DNA of 64,000 bases, taken from contig NC_079876.1 in assembly GCF_029227915.1 (NCBI RefSeq), positions 5,890,001-5,954,000 on the forward strand, given 5' to 3'. The number at the start of each line of letters is the position of its first letter. The stretch's first letter is position 1. The notes under the pieces are model-generated. The model had not been told where the DNA came from, ran no database searches, and saw only the letters and a program-made list of their open reading frames with translations. The position numbers and the translations under genes are program-made. Source of the DNA: Hydractinia symbiolongicarpus. Lineage: Eukaryota; Cnidaria; Hydrozoa; Anthoathecata; Hydractiniidae. Below are positions 22,301 through 33,447 of this stretch, piece by piece.

Positions 22301-24851
22301 GAGTTTAAAGTAATAGTGTGTTTTCGTTATATATACCTTACAAGGGCTTGACCTCGAAGTAATAGGGGTGAAGGAGGGGAGTGGTGGGGGCGGCGTACTC
22401 TTTAAAATAGGAGGAGGGGTTACTAATAATAGGGGAAGTGTGTTTTAAAAATAGGGGGCTTTTGTTTTGCCCCATGGTATTTGATGATTTTGTGTTAAAT
22501 CAGGTGCTCATCGTAATAACCAAAAGTGCAGATCACCCAAAAGATATACACAACTCAAAGCGAGGAGCATAGAACTTTGTCTCCTTATGTCATTTAACTT
22601 TTTGTCATTTAGGGATACGTTGATGGAAATTTTTTATCGTTGTGATCTTGATGGAAATGGATACTTAAGCCAAGAAGAATTTAATGAATTTCAAATGAGG
22701 GCGAGCGGAGAAGGTTGCGATGATGAAGCTTGGGATGTTGTCAAAGGTAGTGTATTTCAGTTGGTTTTGTTATATAGAATCTGCTTCTGGTGTATTTGTT
22801 GTGTTAACGAATAAAAAAAATATTTTGATATCAATCACAACTAATTTTCAGTATCTGTATATTTTTACTGTTCATGTTTTTATTTGTATCTGTGTGTGAA
22901 TTTAAAATAATTTCTGGATGAAGAAACATTGCATAGCCAAAAAAAGGTGTCTGTTCTCCACTACAGAATAAGTTTAAAACGATGTAAAAATTGTAAGGCA
23001 TTATACTGAAATAGAAAAGTTGCTTGAATCAATCTCGTAGGATATCCTGCACATAACAACAGATTTTAAGACCAGTTATTAACAATGTGCTTTCTTTGTT
23101 TTTTTCAGTAAGTTATTGTAGCCAATGTAACCATACCCTTTAACAGTTCCTTTGTTTTATAGAAACAATTGAAGTTACTCCACAGTTTGAGATCACACCA
23201 AATGGATTTATGAATTTGAATCTTATGGAAGCACGTGATCCAGACGGGGGCCAAGACGAACTGTGGATTACTATCGAAAGTATGGGTTACACTAGAAAAT
23301 TGCAGTTGACAAAGGTATGGATTACAAATTCTACAACTTATTTGGCTTTGAAAGTTCCTTTAACACAAGTACTGGTTAGACTAGGACATATTCATAAACA
23401 AACGGTCGGAAATTTTTGTACCGAAGTAAGGAGTTACACTAGGAAATCACCATTAACAGAGTTAGAGTTAGGCATTACGCTCACATTTAACGAGTTACAG
23501 TTACCGTAAACGGGACATGCTGGGAATTGGCCATTAACTAAAATACGGATTACACTTGAAGTTTACCTTTAACACACGGGTTATGGTGGAAAAATTGACA
23601 TTAACAAAAGACTCTCAATATGCTCAATTTCTATAACATTAAAAAATGGTAGCGTTTTTTGAATTTTCATTGGTTGTTAAAAACTTATCCTTCTGCATGA
23701 AAGTTAACCTGTACTTTCAAAACGTTTCTTAGTGCGCATGCACAGAAACTAATCACTAGGACTTGTATGAAATACGATGTAATCACCACACCTCTTGGCA
23801 AAACATTTTAATTAAACTATCCAAATTTTATTTCCCAACCGGTTTTTAGGCTTGCCCGTTTCAAGTGGAAGTATACACAAAGCGTGGAAAAAATGATATC
23901 ACTTTACTTGGCGTTAGTGACGGTGGTGCACCATTGCAAAATGCTTTGATGGAATCAATAAAAGCTGTCTCAACTGTGACGCAGATAAGAAGCAAGAGAG
24001 ATTTATTGTTGCACATTGCGCAATTTGAAAATCGTATTTCTGTGGCTGTTGACAACCAGGTATGTTTTTATAGTTCGGTTGACAACTAGGTGCATTTTAA
24101 AAGTTAGATTAATAGCCAGATACGTTTCAAAATTTGATAGTGAAGTGTTAAAACTCGCTGATCAAAATGTAACTCCTTAAAATTTAATTGACAACTGGCT
24201 ATAGTCTTACAAACTGATACTTTTTTGTAGTTTTATTGACAACCTGGTATTCTAATAATTATCAATTATTCGTTTGATGGCGTAAAATAAAATTTAGGTT
24301 GATAATGTTATTATTAGTATCCATTTTGTTGTTGTTTTGTTTTGCTGTGGTTTTGTAACTTTGTCTCAATTTTTTGTAATATTTTAATTTTCTTTCAGTC
24401 TCACAGCATTGTTGGTATACAAGTGGATTGCAAAGGTAGTGAGAATTTAATAAGTAATCAGGGAAGTTTGGAAAATGTTGAAGATATTGATCCCAAAAGC
24501 ATGACGGTAAGCTTACTACGAAATGTTTCATGAAATTACATGTGTAAAAAATCGTATTTTCGAAGTTTCACCGCCGTTTGTTGTGCCATCTCATTTTCCG
24601 ATGTAAGTTGCACGCTTACTGCTCTATGAAGCTTTAAATCTATCTAAGTGGAAACCTATCCATGATGCTGTTTTACCCATGATGCTGTTCTACCCATGAT
24701 GCTGTTCTACCCATGATGCTGTTCTACCCATGATGCTGTTCTACCCATGATGTAGTATATTATTTTTTGTTTTTAGATTATACATCATCTCACGCCAGAA
24801 CGAAAAAATGAAGCGATGTCACTGAAGTACCAAGAAAGTGTAATACGATAA
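10203..24851 (+). CDS. EFCAB7: EF-hand calcium-binding domain protein 7 orthologue, 13 exons, 622 aa
   Basis: Orthologue of EFCAB7, which with IQCE tethers the EVC-EVC2 complex near the base of the primary cilium and so promotes Hedgehog signalling in vertebrates. Exons: 10203-10368, 18714-18779, 19413-19558, 19915-20001, 20110-20442, 20629-20764, 21236-21339, 21561-21712, 22613-22746, 23163-23314, 23850-24059, 24399-24506, 24777-24851. Every junction is GT-AG and phase-consistent, giving 1869 nt; human EFCAB7 is about 629 aa. Three canonical EF loops are visible: D108-E119, D144-E155 and D408-E419, each with acidic or Asn ligands at positions 1, 3, 5 and Glu at 12. Family blocks include 'LQHAGYNPS', 'STKGCFYKEDNGKIESHHY', 'WITIKP', 'CDLDGNGYLSQEEF' and 'FMNLNLMEARD'. 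Exon 5 encodes a Lys/Ser/Glu-rich linker after EF2. The gene converges on the ETS gene. Confidence 0.95.
10598..11635 (+). pseudogene. Transposon protein 1, interrupted by a stop
   Basis: An open frame to a TGA at 11414-11416, continuing in the same frame as 'PVDLFFDNIGKYIVKNYRIS', so the stop probably arose by decay. The likely start is an in-frame ATG near 10662-10673. An N-terminal Cys/His cluster ('CKCILHN', 'LCTTYYKRY') could bind zinc. The middle is helical and charged. The region before the stop has 'MCYYLRNFQLVLSF' and 'MNGKTSPGGCYTTFKNWL', which resembles repeated hypothetical transposon proteins of cnidarians as far as I recall; no superfamily can be named. 'FFDN' could be a catalytic Asp strand (inference). 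Coding signal fades after about 11530, where the opposing frame begins. Confidence 0.6.
11426..12198 (-). pseudogene. Transposon protein 2 with C-terminal PHD-like zinc finger, frameshifted
   Basis: Two overlapping minus-strand frames, 12198-11899 and 11911-11426, probably belong to one protein broken by a frameshift near 11905. The first has a Ser/Asn-rich start ('MDPFQPTLDLSNESSESLP'). The second carries a basic linker, then 'CQLCGIEY' and 'GCDRWQHYKCMG', a CxxC ... C-x2-WxHxxC arrangement like the PHD-type fingers at the ends of several transposon proteins. The finger ends near 11545; codons beyond that are antisense to protein 1. It converges tail-to-tail with protein 1. Confidence 0.55.
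13060..13460. repeat. Degenerate 'tacggagtatgcc' repeat array
   Basis: More than fifteen imperfect copies of a word like 'tatacggagtatgccatgct', spaced about 20-26 bp, with alternating 'tatacggagt', 'atatacgaagt' and 'atacagagtgtgacatgctt' variants. The same 'tatacggagt' word flanks the transposon at 10499-12903 and forms inverted boxes at 15365-15445, so the array may have grown from transposon end sequence. Confidence 0.75.
13958..14225 (+). repeat. 60-bp minisatellite, about 4.5 copies, built of two 30-bp half-units
   Basis: Units begin at 13958, 14018, 14078, 14138 and 14198. Each unit is a diverged pair: 'cagcaactcgcttggaaatt...' followed by 'gcgactcacttggaaatc...'. Because 60 is a multiple of 3, two plus frames stay open across the array and one gives repeated 'PQQLAWKLPTS' peptides. 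No start, splice or domain evidence makes this a gene. Confidence 0.9.
14226..15470. other. EFCAB7 intron 1 filler with inverted 'tatacggagt' boxes
   Basis: No coding signal is supported. 14480-14540 has a short direct repeat ('gatcgttgcgtgttgtagttcgtagtatcgttgcg'). 15365-15445 has several 'atactccgtata' and 'tatacggag' boxes in opposite orientations, matching those around the transposon at 10499-12903. The rest is unannotated intron sequence. Confidence 0.4.
15471..15600 (+). mobile_element. Non-LTR retrotransposon 3' tail joined to an inverted SINE tail
   Basis: 15502-15600 matches the 3' end of the retrotransposon at 19075-19172 ('tctagatcagattggaagag', 'catggaaaacggacgttaa') and ends in (GAT)n. 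The 30 bases before it ('ggctagctagcctcacaaatatcgag') are the reverse complement of the 3' tail of the SINE at 17012-17340. The direct join suggests a template switch or nested insertion. Confidence 0.7.
15750..15930. repeat. About 53-bp tandem repeat, 3.3 diverged copies
   Basis: Units beginning near 15758, 15811, 15863 and 15916 share 'gcgataaaaa-gctttttt', 'gattgcattttaaaaattt' and 'aagaacaaa'. Non-coding, within EFCAB7 intron 1. The rest of 15600-17011 is AT-rich with nothing recognised. Confidence 0.7.
17012..17340 (+). mobile_element. tRNA-derived SINE
   Basis: The head 17012-17085 has pol III promoter boxes: an A-box-like 'gattagtggttatagc' and the B box 'ggttcgattcc'. The cloverleaf does not fold well: the acceptor pairing fails at the first position and the spacing before the D stem is wrong, so it is not a working tRNA. 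A non-tRNA body follows, ending 'cgatatttgtgaggctagccatg'. The inverted copy of that tail at 15471-15501 supports an interspersed element. Confidence 0.75.
18806..19172 (+). mobile_element. 5'-truncated non-LTR retrotransposon, 3' end of RT ORF and tail
   Basis: In EFCAB7 intron 2, beginning about 25 bp after the exon 2 donor. The frame encodes 'DRKSSDELRSRLSIRRIKDV', 'IQIRRLNWMEHLERMEEDN' and, after an in-frame TGA at 18947-18949, 'IRKCRDL' and 'GAKPRGRPRKT'. This is the well-known C-terminal end of animal LINE reverse transcriptases ('RRLRWLGHVxRM ... GRPRKxW'). The TGA replaces the expected Trp codon. The element ends in (GAT)n. Confidence 0.85.
22340..22480. repeat. G-rich interspersed repeat fragment in EFCAB7 intron 8
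   Basis: A G-rich tract ('ggaggggagtggtgggggcg') followed by 'gttttaaaaatagggggctttt'. The second part is nearly the reverse complement of about 4830-4850. Confidence 0.45.
24660..24752 (+). repeat. 17-bp tandem repeat, 5.5 copies, last EFCAB7 intron
   Basis: The unit ccatgatgctgttctac is repeated almost perfectly just upstream of the acceptor for the final exon at 24777. Confidence 0.95.
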
Positions 24852-27734
24852 TCCGAACGTGCTGGATGAATATATCTGTCATTATGTACGAAGTTGTAAC
24901 TTCATGAAGTCTCCGCCTAAATGTAGATTGTTTTAAAAATTCTGCTCCGTTGTAACACTATTTTTGAACCAATTTTTCGCACTGGTTATGAAATATATAA
25001 AGTATAAGTTTATTAGCCTGACGCTCAATGCAAGTTATTAGTGTAAGAACGTCAATGTGTTCCTCTCACATATTGTAGTGAACAAACATGATGCGACATT
25101 GATACATAAAGTGTGCATGCGATACGATGTTATATATGCCTATTTCTTAGTGTAGGGCATATACGAAACTGCATATATTGGCTGAATGTATGCATGTCTC
25201 ATCGTAAACATATTAAATAGGTTTACTCCAGTCTATGTGTTTTAGGAATACCCGTTACTTCATTTATTAATCTCTCCGTAACTCGACGTTTTACCATAGC
25301 GCTGATGATGTCACTTTAATTTTTCAGCGAGATTCTTGTTTCAATTCTTCCTACTTCGTATTTTGATGGGGTATTATATGAAGTGCTAGCACTGTGTACA
25401 TGTACGTTATTCTAATTTTTTATTTATTTAATTATTTCTGAAATATTACTCAGTTTTTTGAAGCAACACGAAGTATATAGTTTTTTTTGGTTCGTAACAT
25501 TCCCAGCGAGCCGCCATGTCGCATTTTAATATGAATTCACTATAGCCATGCGCTAAAACCCTTTACATATTTCGACCCCCTTCCACCACTCTTATATTCT
25601 ATCTTCTTCTCGGTCATATCGAAGACTTGTTTTTCCAATGAACCTAAGATGCATAACAATTCGTTTATCTCATTCTCGTCCCCAGAGCTCTTTGAGATAA
25701 ATCCTCGAAAGTACTTTCAAGTTTATCTCAAATATGTAGCTCTGAGGTCCAGTATGCGTTTATCAAAGCCCTGAGAACAAGGGTGCACATTATATAAGGT
25801 ATGTATTGTTTGAACTCCGTGTACACTCTCCCTAAATTTTACCGCTCTGTCAAAAGTCTGTTTCGAGGAATGATAACGCTTGTGTCATATCACTAGAAAG
25901 AGTTAAAATAGTGTTTATCACAAAATGTTCGCAAATAGATTATAGATTCGGAAAAGCTTTACGCGCCCTGACACGTAACAAAGGATTTTGTCGGTAAACT
26001 TTTTGTGTTGTCGCAAAATTTGCTTATTTTTCAGGGAGTCTATAGGCTCGCTATGCACTTTTTTTGCCATAAAGCTATAGAGGGGGACAAAATTGACGAA
26101 TAATTGGACGAACCCACAATTTTATTGGCTTATAAGTATTATCAGCTAAATGTTGGATGTGGTTAAACTCAATTAATCGCGAGAATATATAAAAACCAGA
26201 TAAAAAACTTCATCGGATAAATAATTTTTTCCATACATATTAGTTCCATACATATTAGGAATACTTTCATAAAAAACGGATTAAAAGCAAAAAAATCCGA
26301 TAATGAAAACCAGATAAAAAAGTCGAATCGTGATTAAAATTAAAAATTGAAACTTTACTAATTTGTTTTCGCATCAATTATGTTAATTTCAAATTCTTCA
26401 AATTTTTGCAGCTTTTAAATACAGTAAAACAATATATCAGCAAAGATATGTTTTGATTGACGTCTCAAAATTTTACTTGCCATAATTCTTAACACTACCA
26501 ATTTGATCTGCAACAACAATATTCTGCTGTATTCATTATTTCCAAATGACCACTTTTTCCTGCCCAGATGATTACGTTATTTACTCACCCAGTTCGTTTT
26601 ATTAAAAAATTGTTTTATGGTAAAAATTAGCGCATAGGTAGACATATTACCGGAAATTTGATTTCATTATAATATGATGTGATATGAAGTCAGACACATT
26701 TCTTGCCCACTCGGCGCGGAATTTAAATTATGCATGCCATTATGATTAATTATGGGGAAAAATTCAGTCAATAACATTTTAAAATTCCGTTTTCACATTT
26801 GAAGATTTAAAGTCTACGTTGTTAAGTCTTTTACGCTAGGAGGCCCGATCGGAAAATCGGAATATGTATGCAGGGAAAATTACGCAGAGTCACAAACAAA
26901 ACTTGTCCGGGAAGTTTACTGTTTGCTTGTCTATTTCTATTGTTGTTTGCCCACACAGTTTTTGTGACAATCCTGAGCCGCTCTAACGGGCGACCTAGTG
27001 GCACTACCAAATATATGAAAATAGCAAAACTCCCTGTAAATTAGGTTGGAAAATCCTTGATGCTTATATCAGGTTTAAAATGTGGAACCAGAGATTTCGA
27101 TCGAAACTCTGGAAAAAAGGTCGTATTTACTGATATGGTAGCCTGGTACAGAATACATGTATACGTATCCGATATATGTTAGACATGACTGCAATATATA
27201 AATATATACACTGTTGATGTATAAAGTTCTTGTGAAAATATAATATTATATATAACCTTTTATGTACATCATTGAAGGTATGTTATTAAAAATTCGCTGA
27301 TGTACAAAAGCGAAACTTGAAAATAAATAACAAATACTTTCAAAAAACACCATCTACATATATATATCGTAACTCGAAAATTCTCATTATTAAATCCTGC
27401 CCCATGGTCCTTTTAGCAACGTAATTTTAAGTTGTTTTTTATTTACCTAGTTAGGTTACCAGAACTGGTGAATTGTTTTGTCGGGAAATAACGCAGTTCG
27501 GTAGCAACAATGATTTTAAAATAAGTTGAACATAAATTGTGACGTCATAATGGCAAAAACCCGAAGTAAAAAACGGTGTGAGATAGTCTGTAAAAAAAGT
27601 GTGAAAAATGCGAAGTTCTATCAAAAGTACACACAAAAAAATCTCACGAAGTTAACAAAATTTAGTACGTTTTTATAAAATTTAAAAAAAAAATTAAATT
27701 CAGTCGTATTTAGAATCGCTTTTTCATTGTACTT
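24852..27734. other. Convergent 3' region between EFCAB7 and the ETS gene
   Basis: It should contain both 3'UTRs. No other gene is supported. 25660-25760 has 'ccagagctctttgagata' and its inverted partner 'tttatctcaaatatgtagctctgaggt', resembling the hairpin at 47199-47250. 'ccagataaaaaa' and 'catacatattag' words repeat near 26180-26330. On the ETS side, TTTATT near 27436 could be a polyadenylation signal. Confidence 0.4.
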
Positions 27735-30700
27735 TCATTCGTCTAAATCCACGACAAGTTCTCCATCTGTATCATACAATGGCGAACTAACAGGAGTCTC
27801 CTCTGCCGAGTCTATAACGTTATCACTATCAGAAGATCTCAACGAGGCTTGTGCCAAATCTAAATCATTTTTCAAAGGAGTGCGACTTGCGTAGTTCTCG
27901 GGATGCGATGCTTCGTATTCACTTTCTGATCGAAAGTCCTTCGGAAAGAATACGTTCGCCGTGTTGGCACGGATAACTGGTGTGACTTGACTCACCAGCT
28001 CCGACATTGATCTTCGATGTTCGTGTAGAAAAGGGGACCCAGGAGCTGCTCTCCCCTCATAATTTTGGTAGCTCATCGGACTGTGTGTAAGGAGAGGCCC
28101 CTCTGAGTGAGGTCTGGGTATCAAGAGATTTTTGCGACTGGCCTCCTCAGTCGCAAATTTATATACAGAATTGGAAGAGTGTTGTGCTTTTGGAGCATGG
28201 GATTTAGTCTGCAAGTTTTTGTCTGTGTGACGTAATGGTTTAATTGTTGTCACATCTAAGACTCGTGCTAACATTTTCTCACCGAAACGAAAATGTAATC
28301 TTTTGTGTGGCACTTTTTCCAAGATCTTCATTTTGTAGTAGTAACGCATTGCTCGCGCCATTTTTTCGTAGGTCATGCATGTACGGTTCTTTGATTGTCC
28401 CCATAAGTCAGCTATCACAGCTGTCTTGATTAACCGAAATTCACCCCGTTCTCGATTAGTCCATTCAATGCATTTGTTGGGTTTATTCTTTTCTTGGTCT
28501 AACATACTACGTAAAAATTGCCATAAATGTAAGCAGTTGTTATCTAAAGAAACAAACCAAGAGATAACATTAAAATAATTTTACATCTTCAGGATTGAAA
28601 ACCTCCTACGAAGTCTGCAACGACTGATGGTATCAGATGTAATTTATTGAAATAAATAAATGAAAACAAAAGGTTATAATTCAAAACAACGACTTACTTT
28701 TTGTTCTCTTTTTTTCCTTCGCAATGGCTTGCCCCAAGTGTTCATTCGCCACCATAGTTAAACTCAGTAGGCCTCCCAGACCAGATTTGTTATCACTTGA
28801 TTGAGTACTATCGACAGTCGAGACTTGTACCAATGAAGGCGGGGAAGTTGAAAAAGAATGCTCTTGTTTCATTTGGTCTTGATCACCCAATTCCTTTTTT
28901 ACTCCATCTACTCCAGCTTCGTATCCGCTATGGATAGTCCTTATATCAGTGGACATATTATGATCACGTGATTGTTTCTCTCTTGATTCAGCCATCATTT
29001 TTTCGACGTGCGCATCGAAGGCTTTAAGGGCTGCTTTAGATGCTTCGTCGTATACATGAAGTCTGTGCCCGTTGACGTACTTGTTATGATGATTAGACAC
29101 ATGTCCACTTTGCTCTGAGTATGGCCGAGTTTCACAAGGCGGCGAGGTACTCTCACTTACCGAACAATATGCATGTTTTATGTGGAGGCTAGATTTTTTA
29201 TTCGGACGAGTTAGGCTAATATTGGAAGGATCACTCGAATAACCACTTTCAGTCGAGTACACTCGATGTATTGTTGACGGACGAATAACAGAAAAAGCAC
29301 TGGGTCGAGTTTCACTTGTTTCGTGTAACGTGTTACGTGTAGCGTATTCTTCTTCATATTTTGAGCGTACTAAATCATACCGTGATTCCGTTTCAGATGT
29401 AGATATAGATTCCTGTTTATAACGACGGTAATACGGATGAATGCCGTCTTCATATTTACGCTGCGACGTGCAATGCGTCCAACGACGTTCTGGTGAATGA
29501 CGACTTTCTCTGTCATAAGGCGACTTTTTGCTCATTCGACCTTCGTCAATAGTTTTATTGTAAATTAAATCATAGTAAGTGTAACCACTCATATCCTTAT
29601 GTGGAATATCAGCTCTTATTGGTGTATATTTAATACGAGGCTTTGTATGAGAACGAGACTTACAATGTTCATCTTTTGTTAAACAAGGGCATCCTTCTGT
29701 GCATTTGATTGGATAAGAACTTGCGCCACGTTCTAACTCATACCGCCCTTCTACAATCTGTTCTTCCCGCCTTGGAGGCGTAAAACTTAATCGCAAATCA
29801 CTTTCATAATTTGGTACAGATTCGATTCGTTTTCTGCTCGATGCATGCAATTCATATGGGCGATGAATTTTTGGAGATACAGATCTCACTCTTGCTTGAT
29901 GCTCATATTGATCATTCTCAGCCCTGCATCTACGCTCTTCATGATGTGCACTATGTACAGGTACTAATGAATGCATTTCTTCTCGTCGTATTTTCTCGAA
30001 GGATGTGTTGTAATAAGAGCTTGGATAGCCGCGATCGATGTAATTAAACGGAGGCCTTATAACAGCCTGACCACGTGTTTCGAGCATCGTTTTATAATTT
30101 TTATCTTCTATTCTCGGTTGAACTAATTCTTCTTCGGTTTCCGGTAATTTGCACAAATATGGCTGGAATAGTTTCTTGTTATTGTTGTTGTTATTTTCGC
30201 ATTTTGTTTCAAATGTTGTCAATTGTATTGGCTACAAATAAAGACAAACAAGGAATAAAAAAATAGAAGTGTTAAAACAGTATTAATAAGAAAATATAAC
30301 AATGCTTTGTTGTGATATTGTTTATAAGTTTCTCTTTTTTATAAAGAGACATAATGTGTAATAAAAAGTAATGATATCCAAAACACGTGCTAAAAATAAT
30401 TTACCAATCTTTACAAATTTTATCCGAATAAAACTTGGACTCAGTCCACTTTAATGTTTAAACAATACAAATGGACAATTATAATGGAGAGTTAAAGTTG
30501 TTTTTAAAATTATACTCAGACTTCGTATCGCATTTTGTAGTATAGGAAATATAAGAAAGTTGAAGAAAGAAAAACAACTTTCGAGACAACTAAAAATTAC
30601 AAAAATATAACTAAAATAATGTTGAAAATTATCTTACTAGAAATAATGTCAACCAATCATGTTTGACTACCATTTTTCTTTTTAAAACTAAACTTCACTA

Positions 30701-33447
30701 GCTTCGTGCACTGCAACAAGCGTTCCTGCTTCCAACTCACTCAACTAGCTTCGTGTACTGCACAACAAGCGTTCCTGCTTCCAATTCACTAACTAACTCT
30801 GTCTACTGCACGACAATTTTCGTGCTACTAGCTTCCGTGTTAGTTCATTAATATTCACAAGAAATTGAGATATAAATACAAAGTGGATGTATTATTAATG
30901 AAATGGAATTTCGGCGGCACGATAATATTTCCTCTCTTCATCCTATATACTTAACCTTTGTTGTTAAAAATATATTTAGCTTGTCAAACTCTTCCCCAGC
31001 CTATTTAAACTAATATTTTAATATACAAAAATTATATTTAACGATCAAACTTTGTCCCAGTTCTTTATTCACTAGCAATAACTATACTTAGTTTATACAC
31101 TTCGTTACCATGCTTTATTAGTTTATTTTTACTGATATATATATTTTTAGCTTTTAAACTTCGACCCCAGTACGTTTTCATTGTTATACTGCAAGGTTTT
31201 GATGTTAAACATTTTTTAGCATAATTTTACGTTTGTTTTGGATAAATTAGAGAAAAAATCAACTTTTTAACTGTAACTATATCACAATACGTTTGATGTT
31301 TAACTTGTCGTAATTCACCACGTCATTTTGGCTCCGTCTTGATTTTTTAGGACTGTATTGAGCGAATCCTGTGATGCATTCAAGTTCAAAAAACATTCCA
31401 ACAAATACAGCTGCTAATTTTTTAAATTGTACATTTTTAATGCTTTTTTTTATTCATCATACTTTAAAATATTTTCATCTTTCTGCAGATTGTTGATTGC
31501 GGAAGTTTTGGGACGTGTTGGGTGATGAACATGAGTGTATATAAATATAATCTCCTAAAATGAATATTATATTGTATATACTACTGCATATACATGTAAT
31601 TAATTAAAAAATTAATTAAAAAAATAACTTGTACTGACTTAAAACTTCTTTTGAAGAAGGTAGGATGACTCTTTTTAACTTTAAACCCTAACCTGACCTT
31701 TGGGCGGAGGGGTAGTGAGAAGAGGGAGGGGGAGGGGGTAACCAACACCTAGCTGATCCAGACCTTTTAGTATACCTATCTTTGAAATCAGGTTTGAATT
31801 ATTAACATTGTATTTTTATAATAGTGGAAAGGTATATGGCAGAATATTTTCTTTAAAGTTTTTTAAAAATGTATATATCACGAATATGTTCCATACTTCC
31901 TCTTTGAACATTGAATTACGTTTCAAAACAGAATATCGCAAAAATTATGTTTTATTGATGATTAACAACGATGTTATAAAAGATTAAACATTCTGAATTT
32001 TTTTCCTTGTAGAGAAAGATATGTGTTTTTTTTTTCACTCTCATCACCTTACCCAAATTCGTTTTCAAGGAATTTTTAGGTTTTTACTATCCAAAATAAA
32101 AATAAGACCTAACAGGCTTTGGGAACTCTAGGAGGGTGTGTGTTTAGAATTTAAAGAAAAATAGGAGACTATGTCTATTGTGTCGTAAAGAATCGAATTA
32201 TTATCAATTCTTAACTACTAGTTTGAAGCAGAGAAAAAAAAGAAGCAAATATTCAAAGAAACGAAGTCGTTAGTCAGAATTTTAATTTTCGCCAATTTTC
32301 TACTCCATAGATGGAAAAAAATGGGAAAAACTCAGTCTTTGATTGTAAGAATTAATTATTCTCAATACTGATGCAACATTGTCATGACTAAAAATAGATT
32401 TGCAGCCACCTACTTATTAAATAATTTAATGTCGAAACAGTATCACTTAATTTTCTTTCACGCGATGGAAATTTTGTCAAAATTACTGACTCGTAGGAAT
32501 CGGGTAAAGAAAAGCGGCGGTGAGAAGTTGTAGGGGGTAAGTGGACATTACATCTCCACCCTCTCCCTCCCCAATATTTCTTTTTGAAAACTAACTAACT
32601 AGAAAACTTAAAAACTAGCTAGACGCATCAATTTTATTAAAATTTTGATGCTAATTTTTAGAAACTACCGCTCGCACACAACGATACTTTACCCGGCACT
32701 AAGAATCATATTTTTCAGCGTCGTGATTTTTAGCTGAATAAAATAATTGAGTAAAAATGGTTTAATAATTTGATAGCATTCACAACATGATTAATAAAAG
32801 AGGAAAAACCTGATATCCAAAGTTACTTCCACCTGTCAATCATTTCAAGAAATGTCGCAAAAAAACGAGTCTCAGAATAATTCCTAAAATATTCTTAAAA
32901 CGTCGCTAGCCTTGATGTGAAATTGAAGTGATTCTTATAAAAAAAAATTCTTACTAAAAAAGCGTGCAGTGCATTGTATTATAATACTTATTAAACTTCT
33001 CTACTACGTGTAAACCAGGTATTGTAAATTAAACTAAATTTTTCTCCTTTGTGTGGTCCAGTCTTCTACTAAAATATTTTCTTCTTCGTGTAATCTAGGT
33101 ATTTTAATTTGCATTGAACTCCTCGTGCTTATTCATTTCCTCATTGAATAAAAACAAAAAATAAAACTGTATGTATATGATGACAAATTCAAGTCTGATA
33201 TGTCGAAAAAAAGAGAAAGAAGTAATCTTTATAAATATAAACAGTTAACATTTCATCTTATATTTCTTGAAAGGTTATCACGAACGCTCCACTGAATCAC
33301 ATTGAATTATCCTACTTCCTCGTTTATTGTTATTGTGTTTTGTGTCTCATTCTATTCTATTTCTCATTCCTTAAACCAAATCTTATCCAAATCAAAAAAA
33401 AAAAAATATTAGTAACTCACCGGTACGATACATGCAGTTCCAGCCAT
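27735..33447 (-). CDS. ETS-domain transcription factor, 3 exons, 789 aa
   Basis: Nuclear sequence-specific transcription factor. Coding exons on the minus strand: 33447-33421 (9 codons), 30231-28698 and 28543-27735. Both introns are GT-AG (gtgagt, gtaagt; T-rich acceptors) and the phases agree, giving 2370 nt. The ETS domain is residues 524-606. It begins 'LHLWQFLRSML' at the start of exon 3 and ends 'RLHFRF', with the base-reading arginines R583 and R586 in 'MARAMRYYYK'. The block 'KNRTCMTYEKM' and the 'K-x-P-x2-RL-x-FRF' ending are nearest by eye to the TEL (ETV6/7) type, but no Pointed/SAM domain is seen. Residues 10-520 are Arg/Tyr/Ser/His-rich and probably disordered. Two SUMO consensus sites (VKKE 453-456, MKQE 463-466) and a basic patch (514-520) precede the domain. 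The C-terminus is Asp/Glu-rich. Confidence 0.92.
30232..33420 (-). other. ETS gene intron 1 (3.2 kb)
   Basis: No coding sequence is seen. 30690-30800 holds a direct repeat of about 48-50 bp ('ctagcttcgtgcactgcaac' ... 'aagcgttcctgcttccaa') in two copies plus a partial third. G-rich tracts lie near 31690-31740 ('gggcggaggggtagtgagaa'). No mobile element was recognised. Confidence 0.5.
33421..33447 (-). CDS. ETS gene exon 1 (start codon, 9 codons)
   Basis: The ATG encodes MAGTACIVP and the exon ends at CCG|gtgagt. A TAG stop sits directly before the ATG in frame. The next exon starts at 30231 after 'tttatttgtag', also in phase 0 ('P-I-Q-L-T-T-F-E'), and has no ATG near its start. That requires an upstream coding exon, which this tiny exon supplies. 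Transcript evidence would settle it. Confidence 0.75.
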
